From: Sandaracinobacteroides sp031425455
Lineage (GTDB): Bacteria > Pseudomonadota > Alphaproteobacteria > Sphingomonadales > Sphingomonadaceae
Reading direction: 5' to 3'
DNA length: 23,220 bases
NCBI GenBank assembly: GCA_031425455.1
Contig: JANPJJ010000167.1
Span: 1-23,220 of the forward strand
The notes beneath the pieces are model-generated. The model was given only the letters and a program-made list of their open reading frames with translations, was not told where the DNA came from and did no database searches. Shown piece after piece: positions 14,224 to 21,843 of this stretch; the first letter of the stretch is position 1; each line of letters opens with the position of its first letter. The translations under genes and the position numbers were made by a program.

Positions 14224-15002
14224 AACAGGAACTCGGCAACCAGCGGCACATGATCCGAGGGCCGTTCCCACCCACGGGCGGGCACCAATGTGGTCAGCCC
14301 GCGCGCGGCATCGGCAAGGGCGGGGGAGCACCACACATGGTCGAGCCGACGGCCCCGGTTGGAGGCCTCCCAATCGACCGCACGGTAGCTCCACCAGGTG
14401 TAGAGCCGCTCCGGCCGGGGCACGAAGCGGCGGCCGAGATCGACCCAGCCGTGGCTGTCCTGCAGGCGGGCCAGCGTCTCCACCTCGATCGGCGTATGGC
14501 TGACCACGCCGAGCAGTGCCCTGTGGTCCCAAACGTCCTCGGGGTGCGGCGCGATGTTGAAGTCCCCCAGCAGGATCGAGGGTTCGCTGAGGGCTGCCGA
14601 CCAGTCGGTCATGCGGCCGAGGAAATCCAGCTTCTGGCCGAACTTGGGGTTCTGCGCCCGGTCGGGGATGTCGCCGCCGGCCGGGACATAGACATTGTGC
14701 AGCACCACGCCGTTGGGCAGGCGCGCGGCGATATGGCGGGCTTCGCCATTGGCCTGCCAGTCGTTCCGACCCGCCGGCTCCAGCGGGACGCGCGACAGGA
14801 TCGCGACGCCATGGTGCATGCGCTGCCCCGACAGATACTGGTGGCGAAACCCCAGCGCATCGAACGCAGCTCGGGGGAAGCTGTTGTCTTCGCACTTGAT
14901 TTCCTGAAGGCAGAGGATGTCTATCGCCAAGGTATCCAGCAGGCGCTCGATCAGGTGGGGGCGAGCGCGGATGCTGTTAATGTTCCAGCTGGCGATGCGC
15001 AT
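14220..15002 (-). CDS. xth: Exodeoxyribonuclease III / AP endonuclease
   Basis: 260 residues from ATG 15002 (MRIASWNINSIRAR, the standard family start). An upstream in-frame ATG at 15035 would add 11 unlike residues across a homopolymer run. Catalytic features are all visible: Asn7 in SWNINS, Glu34 in CLQEIKCED, LLGDFNIAP, RRLDHVWCS, and the C-terminal SDHVPLVAEF histidine. The enzyme cuts DNA 5' to abasic sites and degrades 3' ends in base excision repair. It is followed by ribA with overlapping stop and start, so the two are probably cotranscribed. Its own promoter should lie in 15003-15138, downstream of the strong terminator at 15139-15180, but I cannot point to one. Confidence 0.95.
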   Translation of the reverse strand: MRIASWNINSIRARPHLIERLLDTLAIDILCLQEIKCEDNSFPRAAFDALGFRHQYLSGQRMHHGVAILSRVPLEPAGRNDWQANGEARHIAARLPNGVVLHNVYVPAGGDIPDRAQNPKFGQKLDFLGRMTDWSAALSEPSILLGDFNIAPHPEDVWDHRALLGVVSHTPIEVETLARLQDSHGWVDLGRRFVPRPERLYTWWSYRAVDWEASNRGRRLDHVWCSPALADAARGLTTLVPARGWERPSDHVPLVAEFLF

Positions 15003-15138
15003 CGATGCAGGGTGGGGGGGGGAACCGGACGGCATGATCGGGGGATAAGCGGCCGCTGCGCGGAGGTCACGCTGGAAATGTGAAACCGATCACAGGCACC
15101 GGCAGAGCTCGTGGCGACAACACGGCCCGCGGCGGCCG
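15003..15138. other. Intergenic leader region upstream of xth
   Basis: This 136-bp part of the 406-bp gene-free stretch 15003-15408 holds a run of nine G (15014-15022) just upstream of the xth start and a G/C-rich segment, but no ORF I believe and no clear promoter. The remainder, 15139-15408, holds the candidate ncRNA, its terminator and promoter, and the 3' flank of lolA, where CGAAAC-AGAC-GTTTCG (15358-15373) makes a 6-bp hairpin. Confidence 0.5.
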
Positions 15139-15302
15139 AAAATTAATTGGCCCCCGCTCCGGGGGCATGGAGCGGGGGCCGTTTATGCGTTCGTCACGCA
15201 AGTGATGCATCGAAGCGCCGGGCAACAGGGGGCAAATCCCGGCGGTCAACCTCACCACTGTTCCGACACTAGCAGGAGTTTTCTTGCCCGTGCCTGAACA
15301 GT
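15139..15302 (-). ncRNA. Candidate structured small RNA between lolA and xth
   Basis: Read on the minus strand, about 164 nt lie between a promoter-like pair and a strong intrinsic terminator. Three further stem-loops can be drawn. Hairpin A (15302-15257) pairs ACTGTTC with GAACAGT and continues inside with GGCAC/GTGTC and GCA/TGC. Hairpin B (15243-15217) pairs GCCGGG with CCCGGC around a 15-nt loop containing GCCCCC. Hairpin C (15216-15187) pairs TTCG with CGAA and encloses TCAC-TTGC-GTGA. I do not recognise an Rfam family: it lacks the SRP, tmRNA and RNase P signatures, and the 5' and 3' ends do not pair as in 6S RNA. The alternative is that this is simply the structured 3' UTR of the gph-lolA transcript. 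Confidence 0.5.
15149..15180 (-). terminator. Strong intrinsic terminator
   Basis: A perfect 12-bp stem, GGCCCCCGCTCC/GGAGCGGGGGCC, has an 8-nt loop (15161-15168). On the minus strand it is followed by AATTAATTTT (15148-15139), a good U-rich tail. On the plus strand only GTTTA follows, so the orientation is minus. It ends the candidate ncRNA or the gph-lolA transcript. Confidence 0.85.
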
Positions 15303-15305
15303 CTC

Positions 15306-15334
15306 AATCTCCCCTTCCGCTGACGCTTTGTCAA
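15306..15334 (-). promoter_or_regulatory. Sigma-70-type promoter for the candidate ncRNA
   Basis: TTGACA (15334-15329), a perfect -35 box, is followed by a 17-nt spacer and GAGATT (15311-15306), an acceptable alphaproteobacterial -10. Transcription should start near 15300, i.e. at or within a few bases of the first hairpin. It lies downstream of the lolA stop, so it would not drive lolA. Confidence 0.55.
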
Positions 15335-15408
15335 ACGCTTTCGCCCGAAGCTAGGACCGAAACAGACGTTTCGACGGCCTTGCTTGATGCTTTCGACCCC
15401 GGGCTGCC

Positions 15409-16044
15409 TCAGCCGGTCTTCCCCGGCGGACGGTTGCGCGGCCTGGGATCCCGGAATCCGAAACCCGAATCAGCGAGGGTCACGTTGGTGCGGACGTTGG
15501 AAAGCTCAACCTTCGTCAGATTGTTCTGGGCATCCGTCACCCGCCACCCGGTCAGCCTGTAGCCACCCGGGGCGGCAGCGTCAGGCGCCAGGAAAAACAG
15601 GATCCGGCCGAGGTCCGGTTTCTTCGGATCCTGCGCCAGCACAGCAACCTGCCCCGGCAGCGGCGCCTGATCGTCCGGCAGAACTTGTGCGATTCGCGCC
15701 AGGTCGGCCTTGGGATCGAGCAGCACGCCGAGCGGGGTGGAGCGCACCGGCCACTGCGACACCTGCGAAACCTGATAATCCACGAACGACAGCGTCCGCC
15801 CGTCGGCAACGACGAGATACGGAGTCCTGGCACCATAATCGAAGCGGATTCGCCCGGGCCGTTTCAGTTTCATGGTGCCGCGCGCGACGCTGCCGTTCGC
15901 TGCCGTCTGGGTGAAATCGGCGGTCATGCTGGTGGTAGCAACCAGCGCGCGCTGGACTTCGGCGAGCGAGACTGCCGAGGCGGGCGCGGCGGCAACGAGC
16001 GAAAACAGGGCAGGCAGCAACGGGGCGAGACAGGATTTCTTCAT
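15409..16044 (-). CDS. lolA: Outer-membrane lipoprotein carrier LolA-like protein
   Basis: 211 residues. The signal peptide (1-24, MKKSCLAPLLPALFSLVAAAPASA) fits a periplasmic protein. The mature part starts VSLAEVQRALVATTSMTADFTQTAANGSVARGTMKLKRPGRIRFDY, the hallmark LolA beta-barrel opening with the 'F.Q...G....G...L.RPGR.R..Y' pattern. It continues with YLVVADGRTLSFVDYQVSQ, PLGVLLDPKA and a C-terminal VELSNVRTNVTL. LolA ferries lipoproteins from the inner-membrane LolCDE complex to the outer membrane. The ATG overlaps the gph stop (ATGA), so it is translated as the second gene of a gph-lolA unit. The C-terminus is Arg/Pro-rich. Confidence 0.9.
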   Translation of the reverse strand: MKKSCLAPLLPALFSLVAAAPASAVSLAEVQRALVATTSMTADFTQTAANGSVARGTMKLKRPGRIRFDYGARTPYLVVADGRTLSFVDYQVSQVSQWPVRSTPLGVLLDPKADLARIAQVLPDDQAPLPGQVAVLAQDPKKPDLGRILFFLAPDAAAPGGYRLTGWRVTDAQNNLTKVELSNVRTNVTLADSGFGFRDPRPRNRPPGKTG

Positions 16045-16733
16045 GCCGGGGTCGATGCCCTGGCCGCCGTGAACCCGCCTTGAATATGGTCGATCGCCGG
16101 CAGCAGCTCGCGGTAGTGGCCGATCACCAAGTTGGCGCCCAATGCGGCGACCGGCTCGACCGAATAGCCGAACGAGACCAGCACGAGCGGAACTGCGGCC
16201 GCCAACGCGGTGTCAGCGTCGGTTTTGCTGTCGCCCACGAACAGCGCCTGTCTCCCGCCGGCTTCGGCCAGCGTGTCGGTGAGGTGGCGCGGGTCGGGCT
16301 TGCGCCAGGGCCGCGAATCCGCGCCGAGCAACGCTGCAAAGCGCGCGCCCCAGCCCATCGCATCCACCAGGCTGCGCGAGAGCGCTTCGGGCTTGTTGGT
16401 ACAGATGGCGAGCTTGACCCCGCGCGCGTCCAATTGGTCCATCGCCTGCTCAATCCCTTCGAACGGGCGGCTGTGGACCGCGATGTTGGCACCGTAATAA
16501 GCCAGGAACGGTGCGACGCCCTGCTCGACCAGCTCGGGGCACACGGCGCCGGTGGCTGCCAGCCCGCGCTCCAGCAGCTTGCGTGAGCCATGGCCCACCA
16601 TCGCCCGGACCGAAGAGGGCGGCACACCGGGCCGCCCCAGCACGCCGAGCGCATGATTCAGGCTGGCGGTGAGGTCGGCGGCGGTGTCGACCAGCGTGCC
16701 GTCCAGATCGAAGATGATGGTATCGAAAGGCAT
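16041..16733 (-). CDS. gph: Phosphoglycolate phosphatase (HAD family)
   Basis: 230 residues from ATG 16733 (MPFDTIIFDLDGTLVDT). The HAD nucleophile is Asp9, and Asp11 is the acid/base. Motif II is in AICTNKPE, the Lys of motif III is in SRPWRKPDP, and motif IV is VGDSKTDADTA. The helical cap (AADLTASLNHALGVLG ... GHGSRKLLERGL) is of the Gph type. The expected job is removal of 2-phosphoglycolate formed during DNA repair or oxygenation. An upstream in-frame ATG at 16775 would add 14 residues of no family likeness. It is divergent from glmU across 97 bp and coupled to lolA. Confidence 0.9.
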   Translation of the reverse strand: MPFDTIIFDLDGTLVDTAADLTASLNHALGVLGRPGVPPSSVRAMVGHGSRKLLERGLAATGAVCPELVEQGVAPFLAYYGANIAVHSRPFEGIEQAMDQLDARGVKLAICTNKPEALSRSLVDAMGWGARFAALLGADSRPWRKPDPRHLTDTLAEAGGRQALFVGDSKTDADTALAAAVPLVLVSFGYSVEPVAALGANLVIGHYRELLPAIDHIQGGFTAARASTPA

Positions 16734-16830
16734 GGTCGCCCGTAGCCGGGTGACCGCCCCTGCGGCAAGTTCCACACCGAAAGCAGGGTCGGCGCTTTTC
16801 TATCGAGGCGGCCTGTGGCAGGGCGCGCGC

Positions 16831-18225
16831 ATGCCGGACCGTGCCGAAGTTTCCGAAAGCCCGCCTGTTGCCGCCATCATCCTTGCCGCCGGCAAGGGCA
16901 CGCGGATGCGGTCGGAGGTGCACAAGGTGCTGCACCCGATCGGCGGGCGCCCGATGCTGCTGCACCTGATGTCGGCGCTCAGCGAGCTTGCGCCGGCCCG
17001 GCAGGTGGTTGTGGTGGGGGATCGTGCCGACCAGCTGGAGCGGGCGCTGGCGGGCACAGCGGTGCAGCTGGCGGTTCAGTCGCCCCAGCTCGGCACGGGG
17101 CACGCAGCGCTTCAGGCCGAGGCGGCGCTGGCCGGGTTCGAGGGCACTGTCATCGTCATGTTCGGCGACACCCCGCTGCTTCGGACGGGCACCATGCGGC
17201 GGATGGTGGCGGCCGTTGTCGGGACTGGGGCGGACGGCCCTGCGATCGCCGTGCTTGCGTTCCGCCCCGCCGAGCCGGGCGCCTACGGCCGGATCATCGC
17301 CGATGCAGACGGCACCGTGCAGAAGATGGTGGAGGCGAAGGACGCAACCGCCGATGAGCTAGCGATCGACCTGTGTAATTCCGGTTTGATCGCAGTTCGT
17401 TCCGAGATTTTGTTCTCGCTACTTCGCAAGCTTGGAAACGGCAACAGCGCCGGCGAATATTATCTTCCCGACATCGTGATGCTGGCCGCCGGCGAAGGGT
17501 TGCGAACCGTCGTTCTGGAAGGCGACCTAGAGGAAGTGATCGGCGTGAACAGCCGCGCCGAACTGGCCGGGGCAGAAGCCCTGTTCCAGAAGCGGCGACG
17601 GGCCGAGCTGATGGATGCCGGCGTGACGCTGGTGGCGCCCGAGACGGTGTTTCTTTCCTGGGATACCGACCTTGCGGCGGATAGCCTGGTGGAGCCGCAT
17701 GTGGTGTTCGGGCCGGGTGTTCGCGCCGGCCATGGCGCCCTCATCCGGGCGCACAGCCATCTGGAAGGCGCAGTGCTGGGCAACGGTGTCGAAGTTGGCC
17801 CGTTCGCCCGGCTTCGGCCCGGCACGGTCCTGGGCGATGGCGCGAAGATCGGCAATTTCGTGGAAACCAAGATGGCCGTACTGGGGCCCGGCGCCAAGGC
17901 CAATCACCTGACCTACCTGGGCGACGTGGAAATTGGCGCCAAGGCCAATATCGGCGCGGGGACGATCACCTGCAACTATGACGGTTTCCTGAAATATCGA
18001 ACTGTCATCGGCGACGGGGCCTTCATCGGCTCCAACTCGGCGCTGGTGGCGCCCGTGACAATTGGGGCCGGGGCGATCGTGGCAGCCGGCAGTACCGTCA
18101 CCCGCGATGTCGCGGCCGACGCCCTGGCGCTGGTCCGGCCCGAGCAGACCGAGCGCCCGGGCTGGGCGGCGCAATTCAGGGCCGCGATGCAGGCCAGAAA
18201 GCAGTCCAGAGAGGGCGGGCGCTGA
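16831..18225 (+). CDS. glmU: Bifunctional UDP-GlcNAc pyrophosphorylase / GlcN-1-P acetyltransferase
   Basis: 464 residues, matching family length. The N-terminal uridyltransferase domain has the nucleotide-binding LAAGKGTRMRS (about 18-28) with Lys32, then QLGTGHAALQAE, MFGDTPLL, and GEYYLPDIVMLA. The C-terminal left-handed beta-helix (about 265-455) shows hexapeptide repeats and the acetyltransferase block GNFVETKMAVLGPGAKANHLTYLGDVEIG, with the catalytic-type His in NHLTYLGD, then GAGTITCNYDG and GSNSALVAPV. It makes UDP-GlcNAc from GlcN-1-P for peptidoglycan and LPS. The frame is open back to 16669, but MPDRAEVSESPPVAA at 16831 is the sensible start. The stop is 2 nt before the glmS start. 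Confidence 0.96.
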   Translation: MPDRAEVSESPPVAAIILAAGKGTRMRSEVHKVLHPIGGRPMLLHLMSALSELAPARQVVVVGDRADQLERALAGTAVQLAVQSPQLGTGHAALQAEAALAGFEGTVIVMFGDTPLLRTGTMRRMVAAVVGTGADGPAIAVLAFRPAEPGAYGRIIADADGTVQKMVEAKDATADELAIDLCNSGLIAVRSEILFSLLRKLGNGNSAGEYYLPDIVMLAAGEGLRTVVLEGDLEEVIGVNSRAELAGAEALFQKRRRAELMDAGVTLVAPETVFLSWDTDLAADSLVEPHVVFGPGVRAGHGALIRAHSHLEGAVLGNGVEVGPFARLRPGTVLGDGAKIGNFVETKMAVLGPGAKANHLTYLGDVEIGAKANIGAGTITCNYDGFLKYRTVIGDGAFIGSNSALVAPVTIGAGAIVAAGSTVTRDVAADALALVRPEQTERPGWAAQFRAAMQARKQSREGGR

Positions 18226-18227
18226 TC

Positions 18228-20051
18228 ATGTGTGGAATTGTCGGAATCCTGGGCTCCCACGATGTCGCGACAGCGCTCGTCTCGGGGCTGAAGCGGCTGG
18301 AGTATCGCGGCTATGATTCGGCCGGCGTCTGCACCATCCACGACGGGCAGTTCGCCCGGTCTCGTGCCGAGGGCAAGCTCCGCAACCTGACCGACCGGCT
18401 TGCGGCCGAGCCCGTGCCGGGCCGGATCGGGATCGCCCATACCCGCTGGGCGACGCACGGCGCCCCCACCGAGGACAATGCCCACCCCCATATCGTCGGC
18501 GATGTCGCGGTGGTGCACAACGGCATTATCGAGAATTTCAAGCCCCTGCGCGACCGACTGCAAGCCGAAGGCCGCACCTTCCGCTCCGAGACGGACACCG
18601 AAGTGGTAGGCCATCTGGTCGCGCGTGAACTGGAGGCCGGGAAATCCCCCCGGGATGCCGTCGCCGCCGTGCTGCCGCAGCTGCACGGCGCGTTTGCCCT
18701 CGTGCTGCTGTTCCGACAGGACCCGGACCTGCTGATCGGGGCCCGGCTGGGCGCGCCGCTGACAGTGGGCTACGGCGACGGCGAGAATTACCTCGGGTCC
18801 GATGCGCTTGCACTTGCGGGCCTGACGCAGAAGATCGCCTATCTGGAAGAGGGCGACTGGGCGATGGTCCGCCGCGGCTCGGTCGAGATTTTCGACCGCA
18901 CCAACCGGGCTGTCGAGCGCAAGGTCGTGCAGTCGGGCGTGTCGGCCGCACTGACCGAAAAGGGCAATTACCGGCACTTCATGCTGAAGGAGATCCACGA
19001 GCAGCCTCTGGTGGTGGCGCAGACGCTGCAATCCTATCTGAAGCCGCTGGCCGGACAGGTGGCGTTGCCGATCCCGGACTTCGACTTCAGCGGGATCACC
19101 CGGGTGCAGATCATTGCCTGCGGCACGAGTTACTATGCGGGAATGGTCGCCAGCTACTGGTTCGAGCAGTTCGCGCGGATTCCGGTGGAAATCGATTTCG
19201 CGTCGGAGTTCCGCTACCGCGAGCCGGTGCTCGATCCGGGCGGGCTGGCGCTGTTCATCAGCCAGTCGGGGGAGACGGCGGACACGCTGGCCGCGCTTCG
19301 CCATGCCCGGGCCGAAGGGCAGAAGATCGCTGTCGTCGTCAATGTGCCGACGAGCTCGATGGCGCGCGAAGCCGACCTGCTGCTGCCGACCCATGCCGGA
19401 ACCGAAATCGGGGTCGCCTCCACCAAGGCCTTCACCTGCCAGCTGGCGGTGCTGGCAGCGCTCGCCGCCAATCTGGCGCGGGTGCGGGGCCGGCTGAGCG
19501 CGGACGAGGAGCGGGCGATCGTCGGCCATCTGGCGGAGGCGCCGGCGGCGATGAACCTGGCGTTGCAGCAGGACACGGCCATCCAGGCGATCGCGCCCCT
19601 GGTCGCGCCGGCCCGTGACGTGCTGTATCTGGGGCGCGGGCCGGAGTATCCGATGGCTCTGGAAGGCGCGCTCAAGCTGAAGGAAATCAGCTACATTCAC
19701 GCCGAAGGTTATGCGGCAGGCGAAATGAAGCACGGGCCGATCGCGCTGATCGACGAGCATGTGCCGGTGATCGTGCTGGCGCCGTCGGGACCGCTGTTCG
19801 AGAAAACGGTCTCCAACATGCAGGAGGTTCGGGCGCGCGGTGGCCGGGTGATCCTGATTTCCGATCGGGAGGGCATCGCACAGGCCGGCGAGGGGTGCAT
19901 GGCGACGATCGAGATGCCAAGCGTCCATCCGCTGATCGCGCCGCTGGTCTATGCCGTGCCGGTGCAGCTGTTGGCCTATCACGTGGCGGTGCTGAAGGGG
20001 ACGGACGTGGACCAGCCGCGCAACCTGGCCAAGTCGGTGACGGTTGAGTGA
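18228..20051 (+). CDS. glmS: Glucosamine-6-phosphate synthase (isomerizing)
   Basis: 607 residues. The N-terminal glutaminase domain starts MCGIVGILG with the nucleophile Cys2, followed by LEYRGYDSAGV, HTRWATHGAPTEDNAHPH and HNGIIENF. Two SIS (sugar isomerase) domains follow with IIACGTSYYAG, FISQSGETADTL and STKAFTCQL. The C-terminal EGYAAGEMKHGPIALI and DQPRNLAKSVTVE tail closes the active site. It converts fructose-6-P and glutamine to GlcN-6-P, the committed step toward UDP-GlcNAc, so it feeds the adjacent glmU. The upstream gap is only 2 nt, leaving no room for a glmS ribozyme. Regulation is therefore most likely shared with glmU. Confidence 0.97.
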   Translation: MCGIVGILGSHDVATALVSGLKRLEYRGYDSAGVCTIHDGQFARSRAEGKLRNLTDRLAAEPVPGRIGIAHTRWATHGAPTEDNAHPHIVGDVAVVHNGIIENFKPLRDRLQAEGRTFRSETDTEVVGHLVARELEAGKSPRDAVAAVLPQLHGAFALVLLFRQDPDLLIGARLGAPLTVGYGDGENYLGSDALALAGLTQKIAYLEEGDWAMVRRGSVEIFDRTNRAVERKVVQSGVSAALTEKGNYRHFMLKEIHEQPLVVAQTLQSYLKPLAGQVALPIPDFDFSGITRVQIIACGTSYYAGMVASYWFEQFARIPVEIDFASEFRYREPVLDPGGLALFISQSGETADTLAALRHARAEGQKIAVVVNVPTSSMAREADLLLPTHAGTEIGVASTKAFTCQLAVLAALAANLARVRGRLSADEERAIVGHLAEAPAAMNLALQQDTAIQAIAPLVAPARDVLYLGRGPEYPMALEGALKLKEISYIHAEGYAAGEMKHGPIALIDEHVPVIVLAPSGPLFEKTVSNMQEVRARGGRVILISDREGIAQAGEGCMATIEMPSVHPLIAPLVYAVPVQLLAYHVAVLKGTDVDQPRNLAKSVTVE

Positions 20052-20064
20052 AGGTTGCGGGGGA

Positions 20065-20430
20065 ATGATCGCATCTGGCGGCTGCCATTGCGGCGCCGTG
20101 CGGTTCGAGGCCGATGTGGACGACGAGGCCCGGCTGCTGGACTGTAACTGCTCGATGTGCGTGCCGACCGGCTTTCTTCACCTGATCGTTCCTGCGGCGG
20201 AATTTCGGTTGCTGGCGGGCGCCGAGGTGCTGAGCGAATATCGTTTCGGCACGGGCGCGGCGCGGCACCTGTTCTGCCGGGTGTGTGGCATCAAGAGCTT
20301 CTACCATCCGCGCTCGCACCCGGACGGCATCAGCATCAATGCCCGCGCGCTGGACGGCGACCAGTGGAAAAGGCTGCCGGTGGACAGGTTCGACGGGCGC
20401 AACTGGGAGCAGGCACGAGCCGCTCTCTGA
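20065..20430 (+). CDS. GFA family zinc protein (glutathione-dependent formaldehyde-activating-like)
   Basis: 121 residues from ATG 20065, with GAAGG 10 nt upstream; a TTG at 20044 overlapping the glmS end is an alternative. The CENP-V/GFA signature is complete: GGCHCGAVRFEA (Cys7, Cys9), CNCSMC (Cys27, Cys29, Cys32) and CRVCG (Cys71, Cys74), the sets that bind two zinc ions. The founding member speeds S-hydroxymethylglutathione formation, but most family members have no proven activity. Its place directly before glutathione reductase is suggestive of a glutathione link (inference). Confidence 0.88.
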   Translation: MIASGGCHCGAVRFEADVDDEARLLDCNCSMCVPTGFLHLIVPAAEFRLLAGAEVLSEYRFGTGAARHLFCRVCGIKSFYHPRSHPDGISINARALDGDQWKRLPVDRFDGRNWEQARAAL

Positions 20431-20441
20431 CGCTGATCGAC

Positions 20442-20463
20442 CAGCTTCATTGGCGGGAAGCTG
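20442..20463 (+). other. Hairpin between the GFA gene and gor
   Basis: CAGCTTC (20442-20448) and GAAGCTG (20457-20463) form a perfect 7-bp stem with an 8-nt loop, 12 nt after the GFA-family stop. No T-run follows, so it may be a processing or partial-termination site that lets gor be expressed at a different level. Confidence 0.35.
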
Positions 20464-20502
20464 CTGCCTCGCCTAAGTGACGCTCGAAGAGGACTTTCGT
20501 GG

Positions 20503-21843
20503 ATGTCGTTCGACTATGATTATTTCGTAATCGGTGCCGGCTCGGGCGGGGTCCGATCGGCCCGGATCGCGGCGGGGCATGGCGCGAGAGTGGCGATCGC
20601 CGAGGAGTTTCGCGTCGGCGGTACCTGCGTGATCCGCGGCTGCGTGCCGAAGAAGCTGCTGGTGATCGGGGCGCATTTTGCCGAGGACCTCGAAGATGCG
20701 CGTCGCTATGGCTGGACCGTGGAGGGCAAGAGCTTCGACTGGCCGACGCTTCGCGACAATGTGCTGGCCGATGTCGACCGGCTGAACGCGGCCTATCAGA
20801 CCACGCTGGACAGCCACAAGGTGGAGACGTTGCTGGATCGGGCGACGATCGTGGGGCCGAACCGCGTGCTGGTGAACGGGCGCGAAGTGACGGCGGCCCA
20901 TGTTCTGGTCGCTACGGGCGCCCGGCCGCTGGTGCCGGATGTGCCCGGGGCGGAACTCGGCATCACGTCCAACGAGATTTTTCACCTGGCGCAACTGCCC
21001 AGGCGAGCGACGATCTGCGGGGCTGGCTACATCGCCAATGAGTTCGCCGGAATCCTGCACGAGCTCGGGGTCGAAGTGACGCTTGTGGTCCGCTCGGACA
21101 CGCTGCTGCGCGGGTGGGACAGGGCTTTAACCGACCGGCTGCTTGCGATCTCCACCGAAAAGGGCATCCAGTTCCGTTTCAACAGCGTGCCGCAATCCAT
21201 TGAGAAGCTTGGGGACGGAACGATCCGGATGCACCTGGCCAATGGCCGGGAGATCGATTCGGACCTGCTGCTGTGGGCGGTCGGGCGGGAGCCCAACAGT
21301 GCCGGCCTGGGGCTGGAAGCGCTCGGCGTCGAGCTGCGGGCGACCGGTGCCATCCCGGTCGATGAGGCGAGCCACACCTCGCTGCCCTGGCTGCACGCGG
21401 TCGGCGACGTGACCGACCGCATACAGCTGACGCCTATCGCGATCCGCGAGGGTCATGCCTTGGCGGACACCCTTTTCGGCGGCACTCCCTGGACCGTCGA
21501 TCATGCCAATGTGCCGTCCGCCGTGTTCAGCCATCCCCCGCTCGCCAGCGTGGGTCTGAACGAGGGAGACGCCCGGAATAAGTTGGGGAGTATTCGAGTT
21601 TATACTAGCGATTTCAGGCCTATGAAGAATGTTCTTGCGGGACGGAACGAACGGAGCCTGTACAAACTGGTGGTCGATGCGACGACCGACCGGCTGGTCG
21701 GCGCGCACATGCTTGGGCCCGATGCGCCGGAGATTTTGCAGGCGCTGGCAATTGCCGTAAAGGCTGGGCTGACGAAGGCGCAGCTCGACCAGACCGTCGC
21801 GCTGCACCCCACCATGGCGGAAGAACTGGTGCTGATGCGATGA
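20503..21843 (+). CDS. gor: Glutathione-disulfide reductase
   Basis: 446 residues. The FAD-binding GAGSGGVRSARIAA begins at residue 11. The redox-active disulfide is Cys42/Cys47 in GGTCVIRGCVPKK, the glutathione reductase form of the motif. The NADPH domain has GAGYIANEFAGILHELGVEVTLVVRSDTLLRG with the basic residues expected for NADPH. The dimerisation domain ends with His435 and Glu440 in ALHPTMAEELVLMR, the general base pair. It regenerates glutathione with NADPH. The stop overlaps the DAHP synthase start (ATGA). A stretch around 21578-21640 uses unusually many A/T-ending codons. Confidence 0.95.
   Translation: MSFDYDYFVIGAGSGGVRSARIAAGHGARVAIAEEFRVGGTCVIRGCVPKKLLVIGAHFAEDLEDARRYGWTVEGKSFDWPTLRDNVLADVDRLNAAYQTTLDSHKVETLLDRATIVGPNRVLVNGREVTAAHVLVATGARPLVPDVPGAELGITSNEIFHLAQLPRRATICGAGYIANEFAGILHELGVEVTLVVRSDTLLRGWDRALTDRLLAISTEKGIQFRFNSVPQSIEKLGDGTIRMHLANGREIDSDLLLWAVGREPNSAGLGLEALGVELRATGAIPVDEASHTSLPWLHAVGDVTDRIQLTPIAIREGHALADTLFGGTPWTVDHANVPSAVFSHPPLASVGLNEGDARNKLGSIRVYTSDFRPMKNVLAGRNERSLYKLVVDATTDRLVGAHMLGPDAPEILQALAIAVKAGLTKAQLDQTVALHPTMAEELVLMR

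Noticed and set aside
15067..15258. 63-codon minus-strand ORF (MVRLTAG...)
   Set aside because: It runs through the strong terminator stem and U-tail, has no Shine-Dalgarno, and its composition looks non-coding.
15139..15302. Assignment of the structured region as 6S RNA or a cobalamin riboswitch
   Set aside because: The 5' and 3' ends do not pair into the long 6S rod, and I cannot find the B12-box consensus. The downstream gene xth also gives no reason for a riboswitch, and a terminator separates them.
16734..16830. Promoters in the gph-glmU divergent gap
   Set aside because: A TTGCCG...CTACGG pair on the minus strand would start transcription at the gph ATG itself. The match is weak and I found nothing convincing for glmU.
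17976..19982. 668-residue open frame antisense to glmU-glmS
   Set aside because: Same compositional shadow; glmS on the plus strand is complete and highly conserved.
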